Shown: one piece after another, positions 34,700 to 46,700 of the stretch
Numbering within the stretch: the first letter of the stretch is position 1
Layout of the letters: each line of letters begins with the position of its first letter
Assembly (NCBI GenBank): GCA_028554755.1
Contig: JAPTOF010000020.1
Span: 4,965,001-5,029,000, forward strand
From: Cordia subcordata
Lineage: Eukaryota > Streptophyta > Magnoliopsida > Boraginales > Cordiaceae
Direction of reading: 5' to 3'
Length of the DNA stretch: 64,000 nt
Program-made: the position numbers and the translations under genes
The notes under the pieces: generated by a model
What the model saw: the letters and a program-made list of their open reading frames with translations, nothing else
What the model was told of the DNA's origin: nothing
The model's database searches: none

Positions 34700-37600
34700 A
34701 TGAAGTTTGGGAAGGAATTTAAGAAACAAAAGGTGCCTGAGTGGACCGAAGCCTATGTAGATTACAATGGACTGAAACATATTTTGCGGGAAATTCGCCA
34801 CTTCGAACAAAGAAAGCAACCTCCAACTCCACTCAGAGCTTTACATCAGAGACTAACACTGCAGAGGGCCTTCAGTGGTCTACATTTACAAGAGAACAAT
34901 GTACAGAATACGGGGGATGTAGAAGACCAAGTAATTTCTGTAAATTCAGTGCAAGCAGATAATTCGAGGAAGTTATACAACACAAAGTTCCTCCTCTCCC
35001 CAAAAGAAGGACGAGACAAAGAGATTTTATTCTTTCAGAAACTTGATGATGAACTCAACAAAGTAAATACTTTCTACAAGGACAAAGTGGAAGAAGTGAT
35101 GAAGGAAGCAGCCCTGCTAAATAAACAAATGGACGTGTTAATTGCATTGCGTATCAAGGTGATGAATCCAGATTTTGATGGATCTAGTTCACTAATGCAG
35201 CTTGCCGCAGATATTAATAGTTCTACTCCCTCGACTGTTACTTCTCCAAGTGGACCCAAGACTGTAGATGGGTTCAAAAGTAAGTTGAGTTCACCATTGC
35301 TTTCAGCTTTGTTGATTAGATATCAGATAGACTGTGAACTTAGATAACTCGTATAACGAGTTTATTTCTGTAATATCTAGAAAAGAATATTCCAACTGTA
35401 TCCCACAACAAGCAGTTATATGTCGGTCTTATCCTTAAATTCAATTATTAAGCAACAAATAGGATTGATACTATAAGTAGGGATGAACACTCAGTAGTAT
35501 ATTCAGTTAAAATTAAGTAATTTAAATAAAGATGATATTCTAGATGGTGTGAGCAAGCAATTTCCTGTGAAGGTCAAATTGTTGTATAGGTTAATATGCA
35601 GATAAGTACCTTAATCACAAGTATGCATGTGCTACGATAGTGTATTTATTTCAGTTTGCATTAGATAAAGCATTGATGGTATGATGCTGTCAGCTTCACG
35701 ACTGAATATAAGGATTGTGTTATCTCTGTATATAAAGGTTTTGATCATACACAGAAAAAAAATGAATTAGACACTCAAAGTGGATAGGAATTGACTCTCC
35801 AAGTAGTAATGCAGCTCTGATCAGCTCTTGCAGAAATTCTTGACAGGGTGAAGATCACTAATACATTTGAAAGTCCAATATCAACAATCAGAGGAGTCAT
35901 AAAGGATGAAAAAGAGAAAGATTTAAGTTATAAGAAACAGGAACTAAGAGAAGTGGACGACAGGCTAAAACTTGTGTTTGTTGAATTCTACCAGAAGCTT
36001 CATCTGCTGAAACAGTTCAGGTAGAAATTGAAATGTAGGAACCAAATTCCTTCTTGATTCTTTATTATAACAATGGTCAAGCTCATATTATCTCGTGAGT
36101 TTCTTTACAGCTTCATCAACCTCTCAGCCTTCTGTAAGATCCTGAAAAAATATGAAAAGGTGATCAGGTTCATTTATGTTATGTCATGATACATTTTGTA
36201 TTCACAAAGTTATACATTTCTAAGCCAATTTCTGAACTCTGATAGTTATTGATACTTTTATATCAATTGCTGATACACTTTCTGCACGAAAGCAGGTTAC
36301 ATCAAGGAAGGTCACAAGATCATATATGAACATGGTTGATGATTCTTATCTTGGGAGTTCTGATGAGGTTTGTTTCATTATTTTTTCCCTCTTTAATATG
36401 CATCTTCCTGTGACAATAAAAGAGCCAATATCAGTTTCTTTCTGTGTTTTCCAAGTCATGTCATGATTTTATGGTCACAGATGAGGAAGTATTTGTATTC
36501 TTTAATTTATTCTATCAATCTCGCTTAGAAATGGCAAATAGATTGTGTTGGTATGTTTTGTATAACTCTTGTATCTCTACTCATTTCATGTGTCCATAAA
36601 ATACATTATGGACCACTCCTGCTTGTATAAATAAATGGTGTGAAGTATGATCTGTGAAAAGAATGAACAAAGTAATACGCACAGAGATGTAGTTCAAAGT
36701 CACAAAAGACATAAATAGATAGAATCCTTGATAGAGCTATCCAGTGGAGATGTGACTGAATAAGGCATGTTGGATACTCCAACTTCAAAGTCTTAATCAT
36801 ATTCTTGTAAAAGCATGAGATAATGCCTCCCTCTTTGTAAGAGTTGTTACATAATCACCTTGATCTTATAATTAACATATCTTGCTTGCCTCTTCTGATT
36901 AAACCCAGAAGCTCTATGTTTTTGGTATTTAGCTTCACATAATATGATAAACCGGAAGAAAATAAAACATATAAAATGAAGATATTAGTTACTAATTTTG
37001 CATTTTCTTTTGTTTGTAACTAGACTATTTACTATCTAACTTGCTTGGTGTGTTTATGTCTTAGGTGATCAGTCTCTTGAATAGGGTGGAGGAGACCTTC
37101 GTGAAGCACTTTTCAAATTCAAACCGTAGAAAGGGGATGAAACTATTGAGACCAAAGCGGAGAAGAGAAAAGCACAGGATAACATTTTTTTCAGGTAATT
37201 AATATAAGTAATGTTGCTTTCAACTTCAAGCACGGTGTGCTTCGTCCATGAAAGTTACTACTTCTGAAACTCTATAATGTTCAAAGCACCTGGAGAAAAG
37301 GTTGTGTAGAATCTGCGTATGACTTCTAACTGATCTTGTGAATTTCTGGGTTTCTTCTCTGGTTGCTTGATTGCTCTACTTATTCTATAGAATCTATCTA
37401 ATTGTCTTCTAACTGATCTTATGAATTTCCAGGTTTCTTCTCTGGTTGCTCGATTGCTCTACTTATTGCTGTTTTTCTACTTATAGATGGTAGGAAAATT
37501 AGCGACAAAGAGGAGAGCAACTTGTATATGGATACAATTTTCCCTCTTTATAGGTAAAAGAAGATCTGGCTGAAGCATTTTACTGCTTGAATTTTCACCA

Positions 37601-40158
37601 TTTTGAGAAGGATTTTCCTTTGATTTGTCTAGTTCTAAATATTGGAGGCATGATCTAAATCTTTTTGCAGTCTCTATGCATATATTGTCCTGCACATGCT
37701 CTTATATGGTGCAAACATATATTTTTGGAGGCGCTACAGAGTAAACTACCCCTTCATATTTGATTTCAAGCAGGGAACTGAATTAGGCTACAGAGAAGTC
37801 TTTCTCTTAAGCAATGGTCTGGCCGTGCTTGTTCTTGCTACTCTCCTTGTACAGTTGCACTTGAAGATGGACTCAAAAAGTCAAGACAATGAATCTTATA
37901 TTGAATATTTGCCTTTGGGCTTAATCATCGTGAGATCTGATTTCCTACTGAATATCAGTTGATTCTACTATATGCACTCTGCTCCATTATTGAATTATTG
38001 ACTCTAATGTAGGTTGTTCTTGCCATTACCTTCTGCCCCTTTAATATCATATACCGGTCCAGCCGCTACTTTCTTATCAGATGTTTGTTTCACAGTATAT
38101 GTGCTCCTCTCTACAAGGTAAACTAAATATAGGAGTTGAAACCTTGCAGTTTTAATTGCTTTGTAGGAAAAGTAATCTAATGGCATTTCCCTTACATGAT
38201 TTTAATTCTTTGCAGGTTACCCTTTCAGATTTTTTCTTGGCAGATCAGCTTACTAGCCAGGTCTCATCTTGTACTCGTGGTTTTGTCATCTCCAAAATTT
38301 AGGAGTATATATATATTTCTCTTTTCGAGTAATTTCCTACTCTTCGACGTTGGTTGCAGGTACAAGCCATAAGGAGTTTGGACTACTATATATGCTACTA
38401 TTTCTGGAGAACCTTTTCTGAGAGACGGAATATGTGTCACAGTAGTGGTGTCTATAATGTTTTCTACTTCATAGTAGCTGTAATACCATACTGGTTGCGC
38501 TTCCTCCAGGTCTCACCCTAATTTATCCTTCTCTGGTAGTTCTCTTTTTAATTCATGATGATGAGATTGTCTTTTATGCGTATGATCAACCAGAAAAGCA
38601 TTACCATCTCGCCCAGTCTGTTCTTTGAGATCCATAATTGACTCCTTGGGAAATTTAGAACAACGAATTTACCCCGCACTAGAAAATGAAATTTAAGGAA
38701 CTTGCACCTCTATTCATCTTTGGAAGTTATCTATTATAATTTTCTTGTTCAGATACATCACAGAGGGGACAAGACATGGGGGTTTCTGTGTATGGGACGT
38801 AAAATCACATTTCACTGCCCATTACTATCTCATAGGGTTGACTAATTGCATTTACTGCCAATAAGTTGATATCTTACCTTCAGTTTTCAAGTTTTTCTTA
38901 TCGTTAATCTAAGAGATAGGGGATGAATATAAGAAGATTAAAAATATACTTGGTATACCTATGAAGACTGCTATTATGACTTCACTGTAGGGATTATGGA
39001 AAGAAATAGATTGACTAACTATTGCAAAGCCAAACCGGGAATCACTGGGCTAACCTTTTTCATTCCTAATGTTGGTAATTGTTGATGATAATATGATATA
39101 GTAATAATCAGAACTTGCTATAAATGTATTTTTCATCTTTATGTTTCTCAGTTTCGTAGACAAACAACCTTTATCTAGGCAAATAAAATTTAAAAAGCTC
39201 ACATGTTCACAGTTCTGGTACTTCTTTCTCCTTAATTGTTCTTGACATTAGTTGTCACGCATAAGATTGCAGCACTAACAGATAGTGTATGCTTACTTCC
39301 GTTTAGTGTGTTCGCCGATTATTTGAAGAGAAAGACATCATTCATGGTTGCAATGGCATTAGGTATTTCTTGACGATCATTGCAGTTGTCATCAGAACAG
39401 CTCTTGAACTTAGAAAACAAGTGACTTGGGCAGTGTTGGCTTTTGTGAGCTCTGCCATTGCCACTTCTTTTAATACCTATTGGGATATCGTAGTAGACTG
39501 GGGACTCATGCAGAGGAAGTCAAGAAACTTGTTTCTGAGAGATAAACTTGTCATTTCACACAAAAGTGTGTATTTTGTGGCTATGGTAAGTAAGCTTCAA
39601 GTTGGACTTTGCTCCGGTTTCATCTTGAACTGGCTTTCCTCCCTGAATCTTTGTGGGGCTTTTCTTGCAGGTGCTTGATATTCTTCTGAGATTTGCTTGG
39701 CTTCAATTGGTTTTGACATTTGATGTTCATTCATTGCGTGGAACTACCATATCAAGCGTATTTTCATGCTTAGAAATCCTACGGCGTGGCATGTGGAACT
39801 TCTTCAGGTAAATGAACTGTCATTGACATCCTTATCTGACGTTACCATTAAGCCCTTACGCTACGCTTCTCTTTAACAAGCCCCAGCTCTTGAATTGGAT
39901 CCTAACAATGCTCCGTGTTTCACAAAAGTTATCATACATTTTTTCTGTTTCACATGCCCCTTTCTTATTCTCGTGTAGATAATGAACGATATTGCTCCAC
40001 GTTGTTACCTTCACTATCTTCACAATGCTCTGTATGTTTCTGCGTTATTGATTAGGTTGGAGAACGAGCACTTGAACAACGTAGGCAAATACAGAGCGTT
40101 CAAGTCCGTTCCACTTCCCTTCACCTACAACGACGAGATTTCAGACAAGGATGATTAG
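34700..40158 (+). CDS. PHO1-family SPX-EXS phosphate exporter
   Basis: Thirteen coding exons: 34700-35279, 35834-36020, 36111-36159, 36296-36367, 37065-37194, 37433-37553, 37671-37929, 38013-38117, 38216-38260, 38360-38509, 39307-39585, 39671-39807 and 40056-40158. All are GT-AG and in frame, giving 738 residues (PHO1 proteins are usually 750-800). The N-terminus [20 protein letters not shown] and LKHILREI start the cytosolic SPX domain (inositol-pyrophosphate sensor), which continues through [20 protein letters not shown] and [16 protein letters not shown]. Membrane helices follow ([40 protein letters not shown]). The EXS domain has [52 protein letters not shown] and C-terminal [20 protein letters not shown]. 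The role would be phosphate efflux, for example xylem loading. Exon 6 has a decayed partial copy just upstream (37323-37384). Confidence 0.92.
37323..37467 (+). repeat. Duplicated intron/exon boundary of PHO1-like exon 6
   Basis: A 62-bp segment spanning the intron end and the start of exon 6 occurs at 37323-37384 and 37406-37467. Only four differences are seen, all transitions. The upstream copy has TTTCTGGG where the used copy has TTTCCAGG, so its acceptor AG is lost, and it has TGA where the used copy encodes Arg (CGA). Only the downstream copy can serve as an exon. Confidence 0.9.
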
Positions 40159-40875
40159 GCAACGTTGTTTATCTTCCTCCAACCATTCACATCAAAGTTG
40201 TCCGATCCCAGATCCAATGATGATAACTTGTCCGATAGATGCTCAGATTGCTGGCAATCGGGCGATCGCGGCACATTCTCTGTCAGGTCTGGACAACACA
40301 AAAATTTTCTTCATCGTAATGCTACTAACGGTCAGAGTCGTGAAATAGAGGAATGAAAATAATCATCCATGATCGTATTATCACCACAGATTATGTAAAT
40401 TTAGAACACCACCTAATTTTTAAGTGTTATCATATTCTTTTTCCTCCTTTTCAAGTCAGTGAGTGATCTGGTTAAGAAGTAACACGAAGGTTGAAGTTAT
40501 TTAGGCTCCCAAGTGTTGCATCAAAAGTCTAGTTAGATTAGTTTTCATTGTGAAAAATTATTTTCGTCAGCTGTCCATGTATTGACTGAAAATCAAATAT
40601 TTCCTATTTCCAACCGTACAAGACATTGGATGAATTCAATGTAATTCTTTTATTGATATAAAATATGCTTTATTTGATCCCAAAGGAAAAAATTAGTTGG
40701 CCTAGACAAATTCCAAACAAAATAAAAGTTTGTCAAAATAGTACCACAAAATTCTCCTTCACATGGGAACTGCCCTGTCAAAGTAAGAGCTCGTTCGAAT
40801 TGGTTTTTTCTAAAAGTGTTTTTTTCTAAAATTTTTGAGAAAAATATTTTTTTGGAGAAGTTAAAACACTTAGTT

Positions 40876-40881
<6 letters not shown>

Positions 40882-40910
<29 letters not shown>
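40882..40910. repeat. (TA)n microsatellite in a MITE-like AT-rich stretch
   Basis: TA repeat inside 40790-41020, a segment with GAGCTCGTTCGAATTGG at its left and AAACATGCCCTAAA at its right, which could be a decayed MITE. Confidence 0.7.
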
Positions 40911-40911
<1 letters not shown>

Positions 40912-41152
40912 TTTTGAGCTTTTTATAAAATGTAATTTAAATACTTATTGTAAAAGAAAAGATAAATTTTTTTTAAAAATATATATATTTTTTCATGAAG
41001 AAAGTCCATTAAACATGCCCTAAAGCATAAAAGCCTCTTCCCATTTTTTTTTCCCCACAAATGAAAGGGAAAAAGTGAAAGAAAAGCAAAGAAAGGGTTT
41101 AAGGAGAGAGAAAAGAGAGGAAGGGGGTTTAGGAGCAGGGGCTAAAGCAGCC

Positions 41153-41758
41153 GTGGGAGACCTTTTGTCCACCCTCTCAAACCAAAACCCTAACTCCACA
41201 CAACCCACAAACCCCACCGTGCCTTACTCAGATCCACCACAAACCCATTATTCAACTCCCCAAGCAGCCCCTACCCATCAACCCAAAACCCAAGAAGAGT
41301 TTTCAGATCAACCAAAAACAGAACCTAGCCAAGCCCCCGAGAACGACACCGTTTCGGAGGAGGCCGAAGAAAACAAGGAAAAAGAAGAAGAGGAAGAAGA
41401 AGAAGAAGGGGGATGTGGGTTTTGTTTGTATATGAAAGGTGGAGGGTGTAGAGAGGTGTTCACTGAGTGGGAAAGATGTGTTTTAGAAGGTGAGATGAAG
41501 AAAGAAGACATTGTGGAAAAGTGCCACAATGTTAGCAAGGCATTGAAGGAGTGTATGGAGGCCCATCCTGATTATTACGGCCTGATTTTGCGAGCCGAGG
41601 CCAAGGCTTTGGAGAGGGAAAAGGAGGGCAATGAGGAAAGGAAAGAGGAAGGGGAAGGAAGGGAGAGTGAATCGGAGCCGTTATCGGAATCAGTGGCAAC
41701 GGTTGAGGTGGACGAGGGGAAGGATCCAAGTGGTGCTGCGGTGAAGCAGGGTTCTTGA
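41153..41758 (+). CDS. GCK-domain protein (start codon uncertain)
   Basis: The frame is open from a stop at 41021 to TGA at 41756-41758. It holds an acidic, low-complexity middle followed by a GCK domain: GGCGFCLYMKGGGCREVF, TEWERCVLEGEMKKEDIV, EKCHNVSKALKECMEAHPDY and YGLIL. The ordered cysteines (CGFC, GGGC, ERC, EKC, KEC) match the plant GCK domain, which resembles CHCH-type mitochondrial proteins; its function is not established. There is no in-frame ATG before the domain. The first in-frame ATG (41431) would cut off the CGFC pair. The ATG at 41061 is in another frame and meets a stop after five codons. I place a provisional start at GTG 41153, where V-GDLLSTLSNQN would read like an N-terminus. 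A mutated or non-AUG start, or a sequence error, is possible. The tail is Glu/Lys-rich. Confidence 0.75.
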   Translation: MGDLLSTLSNQNPNSTQPTNPTVPYSDPPQTHYSTPQAAPTHQPKTQEEFSDQPKTEPSQAPENDTVSEEAEENKEKEEEEEEEEGGCGFCLYMKGGGCREVFTEWERCVLEGEMKKEDIVEKCHNVSKALKECMEAHPDYYGLILRAEAKALEREKEGNEERKEEGEGRESESEPLSESVATVEVDEGKDPSGAAVKQGS

Positions 41759-43723
41759 TTTAGCAGGACTCAAAGATTGAGAGAATTATACATAGTTTTA
41801 GGAATCAAAATTTCCAAGTACATAAAGGAAAAGATGATGGTCTATAAGAGCTATCTTGCTGAAAATTTCTGTTGCAGCTTAGTTGGAAGATTTCATTATT
41901 AGTATATATATGATTACACATTTAACGTAATGGTTATTTTTGCCTTGGATTAGATTATTCTGGCCCAGACTTTTTTTTTATTGTATCTTATGTCAGACCA
42001 GGAAGCTATGTGTTCTGTAAGAGAGGTTTTGGCCTCTTGGCTAACCCCTTCAACTGTTGGTCAATTTGTTACTGGTTGAATTAGCATAGTTTGAATGAAG
42101 ATGGGAGTTTGTTCTGTTATATGCTACATGCTAGGAAATCTAATTTGGAATTGATGATCTTTTTGTTATCATCGCCGCGGAGAGTTGTCTCGTGCCCCTA
42201 ATACCAACCTGTCACTGTGGGTTTTGGGTACTCGTACTTGTTTGCTCACAGTCCTTCGAGCTTTGCGTGGGTGATCTCGTGTTAGTATTTCACTAGTTTC
42301 GGCCGCCTCCGTCTTGATCAATTGACTTGTATTCTCCTTTGAAGAAGTGAAATTCTCGGATGGAGCCTGTTTTGACGTCTCTTGAATTTCCCCTGTTGCT
42401 TTTGAGACTACTTTTTATTGGGTATATTTTGTCCATTTACCTTGTTCTAGATCACCAAAATGTTGACCCATTGGTAGCTTAAAAACCTTAAATTGAGCAG
42501 CTTGGTTGTACTTAATATACTTATTCACCTTCTTATGTTCATGAGCTTTCGTTGCAGAAGTAGAAAACAATCAGTGAACTTGACATCAACTATTACATGT
42601 CAATTGCAACGATGCGGACATAACTTTTGTTGCGTGTTGTTTGGTTTATTTGAATAGATAGTTGAAGCCAATCCTTTTGACTTTCTATTAGAGATTTTAC
42701 TTGTGGTTGGACTTTGGACTAGTTGGCATGTTCTTTCGTATTATCGTAACGATATATAAAGATCCACTCCTGTTACTAATAACTCCTCGTCTGCAAACTC
42801 TGAATTTCATAACTTGGCTAATCTCAAAAATGCTCCAATTTTCTGTTGCAAACTTAAAATCAAGGCACGGCTGGTGCTTTCTGGTCTCATGAGGCATGAC
42901 ATAAGAATTCCCTTACCTTCTTCTCTTCCTCAGATTGTTCCATGCTAAAATAGAGTTCCATCTGAAAAACGCCACCCATCTTGCCCCCTTCATAATCAGC
43001 ATCACCTAGTAAAATAAGACTTAATTTGTTTTGATGTGATTTAACCATTTACCCGGATCTCAAATCAGGTTTAACTTATACCCTTTAACTTTCAATATGA
43101 ATAGCGTTGATTCACGAGAACACTTGATAAGATAAGACTTGATTTATTTCGTATTGTTTATTTCAGAACATCGACATATCTCTTAGCTCAACTTCAATCT
43201 GGAAAAGATGTAATCAAATAGGCCATCATAGGCATTCACTTACCAGGTGGAGTAAAGATGTAATCAGGAACCTCCTCATGTTTATGCATAGGATTTTCAC
43301 TTGAAATCGTGTATGACAAGTGTAATCAATCAATCTAGTACACGAGAACCTTTGCTGACAGCACCATTAGGCAACATCAGTACGAGTAATTGTGGTCTTG
43401 TGTGAAAAACTGGACAAGCTTCAAGCAGCCGAAGAAAGAAAAATACATATGAACAGAATGAATGAACGTATTTTTATATGATCGAAAGAGAGCTCACCAC
43501 TTTCTTCCTTTTCCTCTATTCTTGCTGTTTGCTAGCAAAACTTGTCATCTATAAGCAATCATCCTCCGCCCCTAAAATGAATCCAAGCAACATTTTTGCC
43601 AACCCCTGCAACTACTTTGTGAGGCTGAAGGTGTCAAGCCTTTATTGATGAGGGATTTTCACTTTGGGACCCTATGCCAGCTATGGAAAGAGAATATCGA
43701 GAGACTTGACTTGACAGCAACAC
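41759..43723. other. Intergenic between the convergent GCK and O-fucosyltransferase genes
   Basis: This contains the 3' ends of two convergent genes. The GCK 3' UTR probably extends to about 41900-42100. No other coding feature is supported; 42150-42330 is less AT-rich but has no recognised gene or RNA structure. Confidence 0.45.
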
Positions 43724-46700
43724 TCATTGGATAACAGTTGAATTACCAAGGCCTAATAAGTCGTCACAGCCCATGCTGTCGCATAGGCACTCTTGAGGGT
43801 TCGCATAAAAGTAATCTTCTTCTTTAGGTTTTTCTGCAACAACCTTACGCCGAGTTGGCTGGCCCATTCTTTTCTCATGAGCCATTCTTACGGCTTCAGA
43901 AAACTCATCCCATGAAAGCGTCTTGTTCCGATACAAGTCCAACAATTGCACGAGCTTTCGACGATCTAGTTGGATAGTTTTCTTAAATCCAAGATACCTG
44001 CCACAACCAATGAGTATACATAAAAAATTGACAACTAATTTTGTAAAAAAGGGTGCGTATGCCCACATCATGAAGTTAATAATATATACCTCCGATGACC
44101 TTCAACGACTCTTGCCATGTTGCCATCATATGTGGGAACAAATATATTACTTGCAACTGAAACCATAAAGTCAAGGGCTGCCATTTGAGAAGAATGGTTC
44201 TGGAATTGCCATGAGTCTTCTGGATCCAGCATCTTCTCCTTCTTCAACTGCAATTTTAACAAGGTTGGCCAATTTTAATAAATGTAGAAGCGATGGATCA
44301 AGCATTTAAAAGTTAATGGTCGAAATATAAGATTCTTGCCATGCTAAATGAACTAAAAGCCGATTAACCTATTGCTTGGCCTTCCATTGGCCTCTATCAG
44401 ACTTCAAGACATGTATGCCATGTATGCCAGAAGAAGTTAGAATCTCTATCATATATCATTCTCCAAACCTATTCCACTTAGCCTAGGTCAAGATGAATAA
44501 ATAGTATAGAGGTCGAAGCAATGAACTCCACAGAAACACAAGTCCTTAAGGGCCTGGTGTTGGAAGGCATCAGAATGGGCCAACTTCATTTATTTTCGCT
44601 ATTATGCAACAATTAGTGACTAAGCTATCATCTATGGTGAATTATTTCATTTATGCATTCAACAGAATAATAACATTTCAGTTTTAAACCAGAAAGAATA
44701 AAAGAAGATGAGGAGCAGTAACAACTCACAATCCTGGGAAAGATGGCTCTTAGTGCTGCAAGTCTCTGTTCACCACCATAGATCTCACCAGCTGCAATGT
44801 ATATTTGTATGTCCTTCTCCAATCCCAATGCTTGCAGAACCAAAGCTGTCTCCTCTGGGGTTAGAGGACATAATCCTTGAGATCTCCTCTCTTCTGATAC
44901 TATCTCCTTCTCCCTCCACCAAGGAAAAGCATACCTGAACCAAGTAAAAATTTCATACTAAATGTACCACAACCAAGAAACGCAAAGCTTATTAAAACTA
45001 GAAATATTGATATTGTTGCTATAGCTCTATCAAAACATACAAACTGTCTGATTTATCTTGCTTTTGCACAAATACCACCACTTCTATTGTCGTTGCTGGT
45101 ATTTCACTGTATCACTGTAACAAGCTATTCGTTCTAATGAATACAAGCCTTTTATTTCAAAAACCACTTTCTCATCCATTTTTTCCAACTTCAAGCATGT
45201 TTTAGTAAAGAAATTGTGGATCCTCTGAAGAACTTCCAAATTAACCTGTACCAGTAAAATCCTATCTTTGCTAATGTCTTTACCTGATCTAGTGGCACAG
45301 ATATAACCATTGATGCATTTGACACTATTTTGAGAAAAAGATGGCAGATGGGCTACAGATTTGAAGCCAAACCTTGTGGCTGTCAGTTAAGTAACTGGCC
45401 TACACAAAATACAATTTACAATCCTAACTTCATAAATTTCTTAATTGGTTGTATCTGTCACACACTGATAAGCAGATATGTATTTACCATCAACAAATGC
45501 ATCGTAGAGATTCAATGACATGTTATATAGAGATGCAGACAACAATTTCCTTTATGTATTCTAACAGGACGATCAACAGACACTATAAAATAAAAATATG
45601 TCGACTTCAAGTGACATTATTACCTTAACCGTTTCAGCTCCTCAGCTTCCGCCTCATTGCAGCCATGGGTACAACCTGAGAAAGCCAACATGTCCATCTC
45701 ATATCTCAGATGCAACGCAACAAACGGCCCCTTCTCTTGGAGGATACGAATTAGTTTGTTTCCTAGTGCCTCAATCTGAGGTGTGAATTTCAATGCTTGG
45801 AAATTGACACGACACCTAAGTTGCTGAAGTTCAAGAGGGACTCCATTGTTAGCAAGCCGTGCATCTGTTCTATTAAAATGTATGACCTTATGCTTGCTGA
45901 AGAGAGGCAATATCTGCAGAGGAAAAAGCAAACCCATCAAAACTCACTACATAAACTATTTAATACATATAAGTATAGAACCATACATGTAAAAGAAACA
46001 GTCCCTTCATTGAAAGAATTGTAATTGATCAAGTATCAAAACGGACATACAAAGAAATCGCTCCTTCCATTGAAAGAATTGTAATTCGTTATATCAGACT
46101 TCAGAACCGAACAAAATCAGGATTGATCATGTGATTCCACCTTAATAAACAGGAGTAGAATCACTACATATGCCCCCAAAAGGAACCCCAATTTATTGAA
46201 TATTCAAACAAACTTCTAAATTTAACTAGGAAAGTATATTAACAACTTCTGCTCAATCTACTAAATTGCTACTTGGGATGGCTCTAGGATTTTTGTTCAG
46301 TGGTGGCTAACAGGACATAGTTTAGCACTCATATATCAGTAATTCTTTTTAAGTGGGATCTAAATTAAATTGTCAGCCAAAAGAGTACATGGTTCCACCC
46401 TTGGCAGTCCCACTCACCGAAGAATACATCCACCCAGGAGTGCAACCATTCCTAGCCAAATATTTTTTAAGGCTTACGCAGGATCAAATGGTTGTGAACG
46501 TACTTCATCTTAATTAAAGGCTTTTTGAATATTTCAACCTTTCATGACAACATTATGAATCTACTGAACTTCATTGAAGGAAACCTAGCATGAATTCTGA
46601 TACTTCATTCTGAAGTTTACTCCCCCTGCAATCTAAAAAATTAGCCATGATATCATGCAAACTCTTAGTCTCTCGATAAATGCATGTGTGCGTGTGTATG

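Noticed and set aside
37696..37962. Independent 88-codon ORF
   Set aside because: It is exon 7 of the PHO1-like gene plus a few intron codons.
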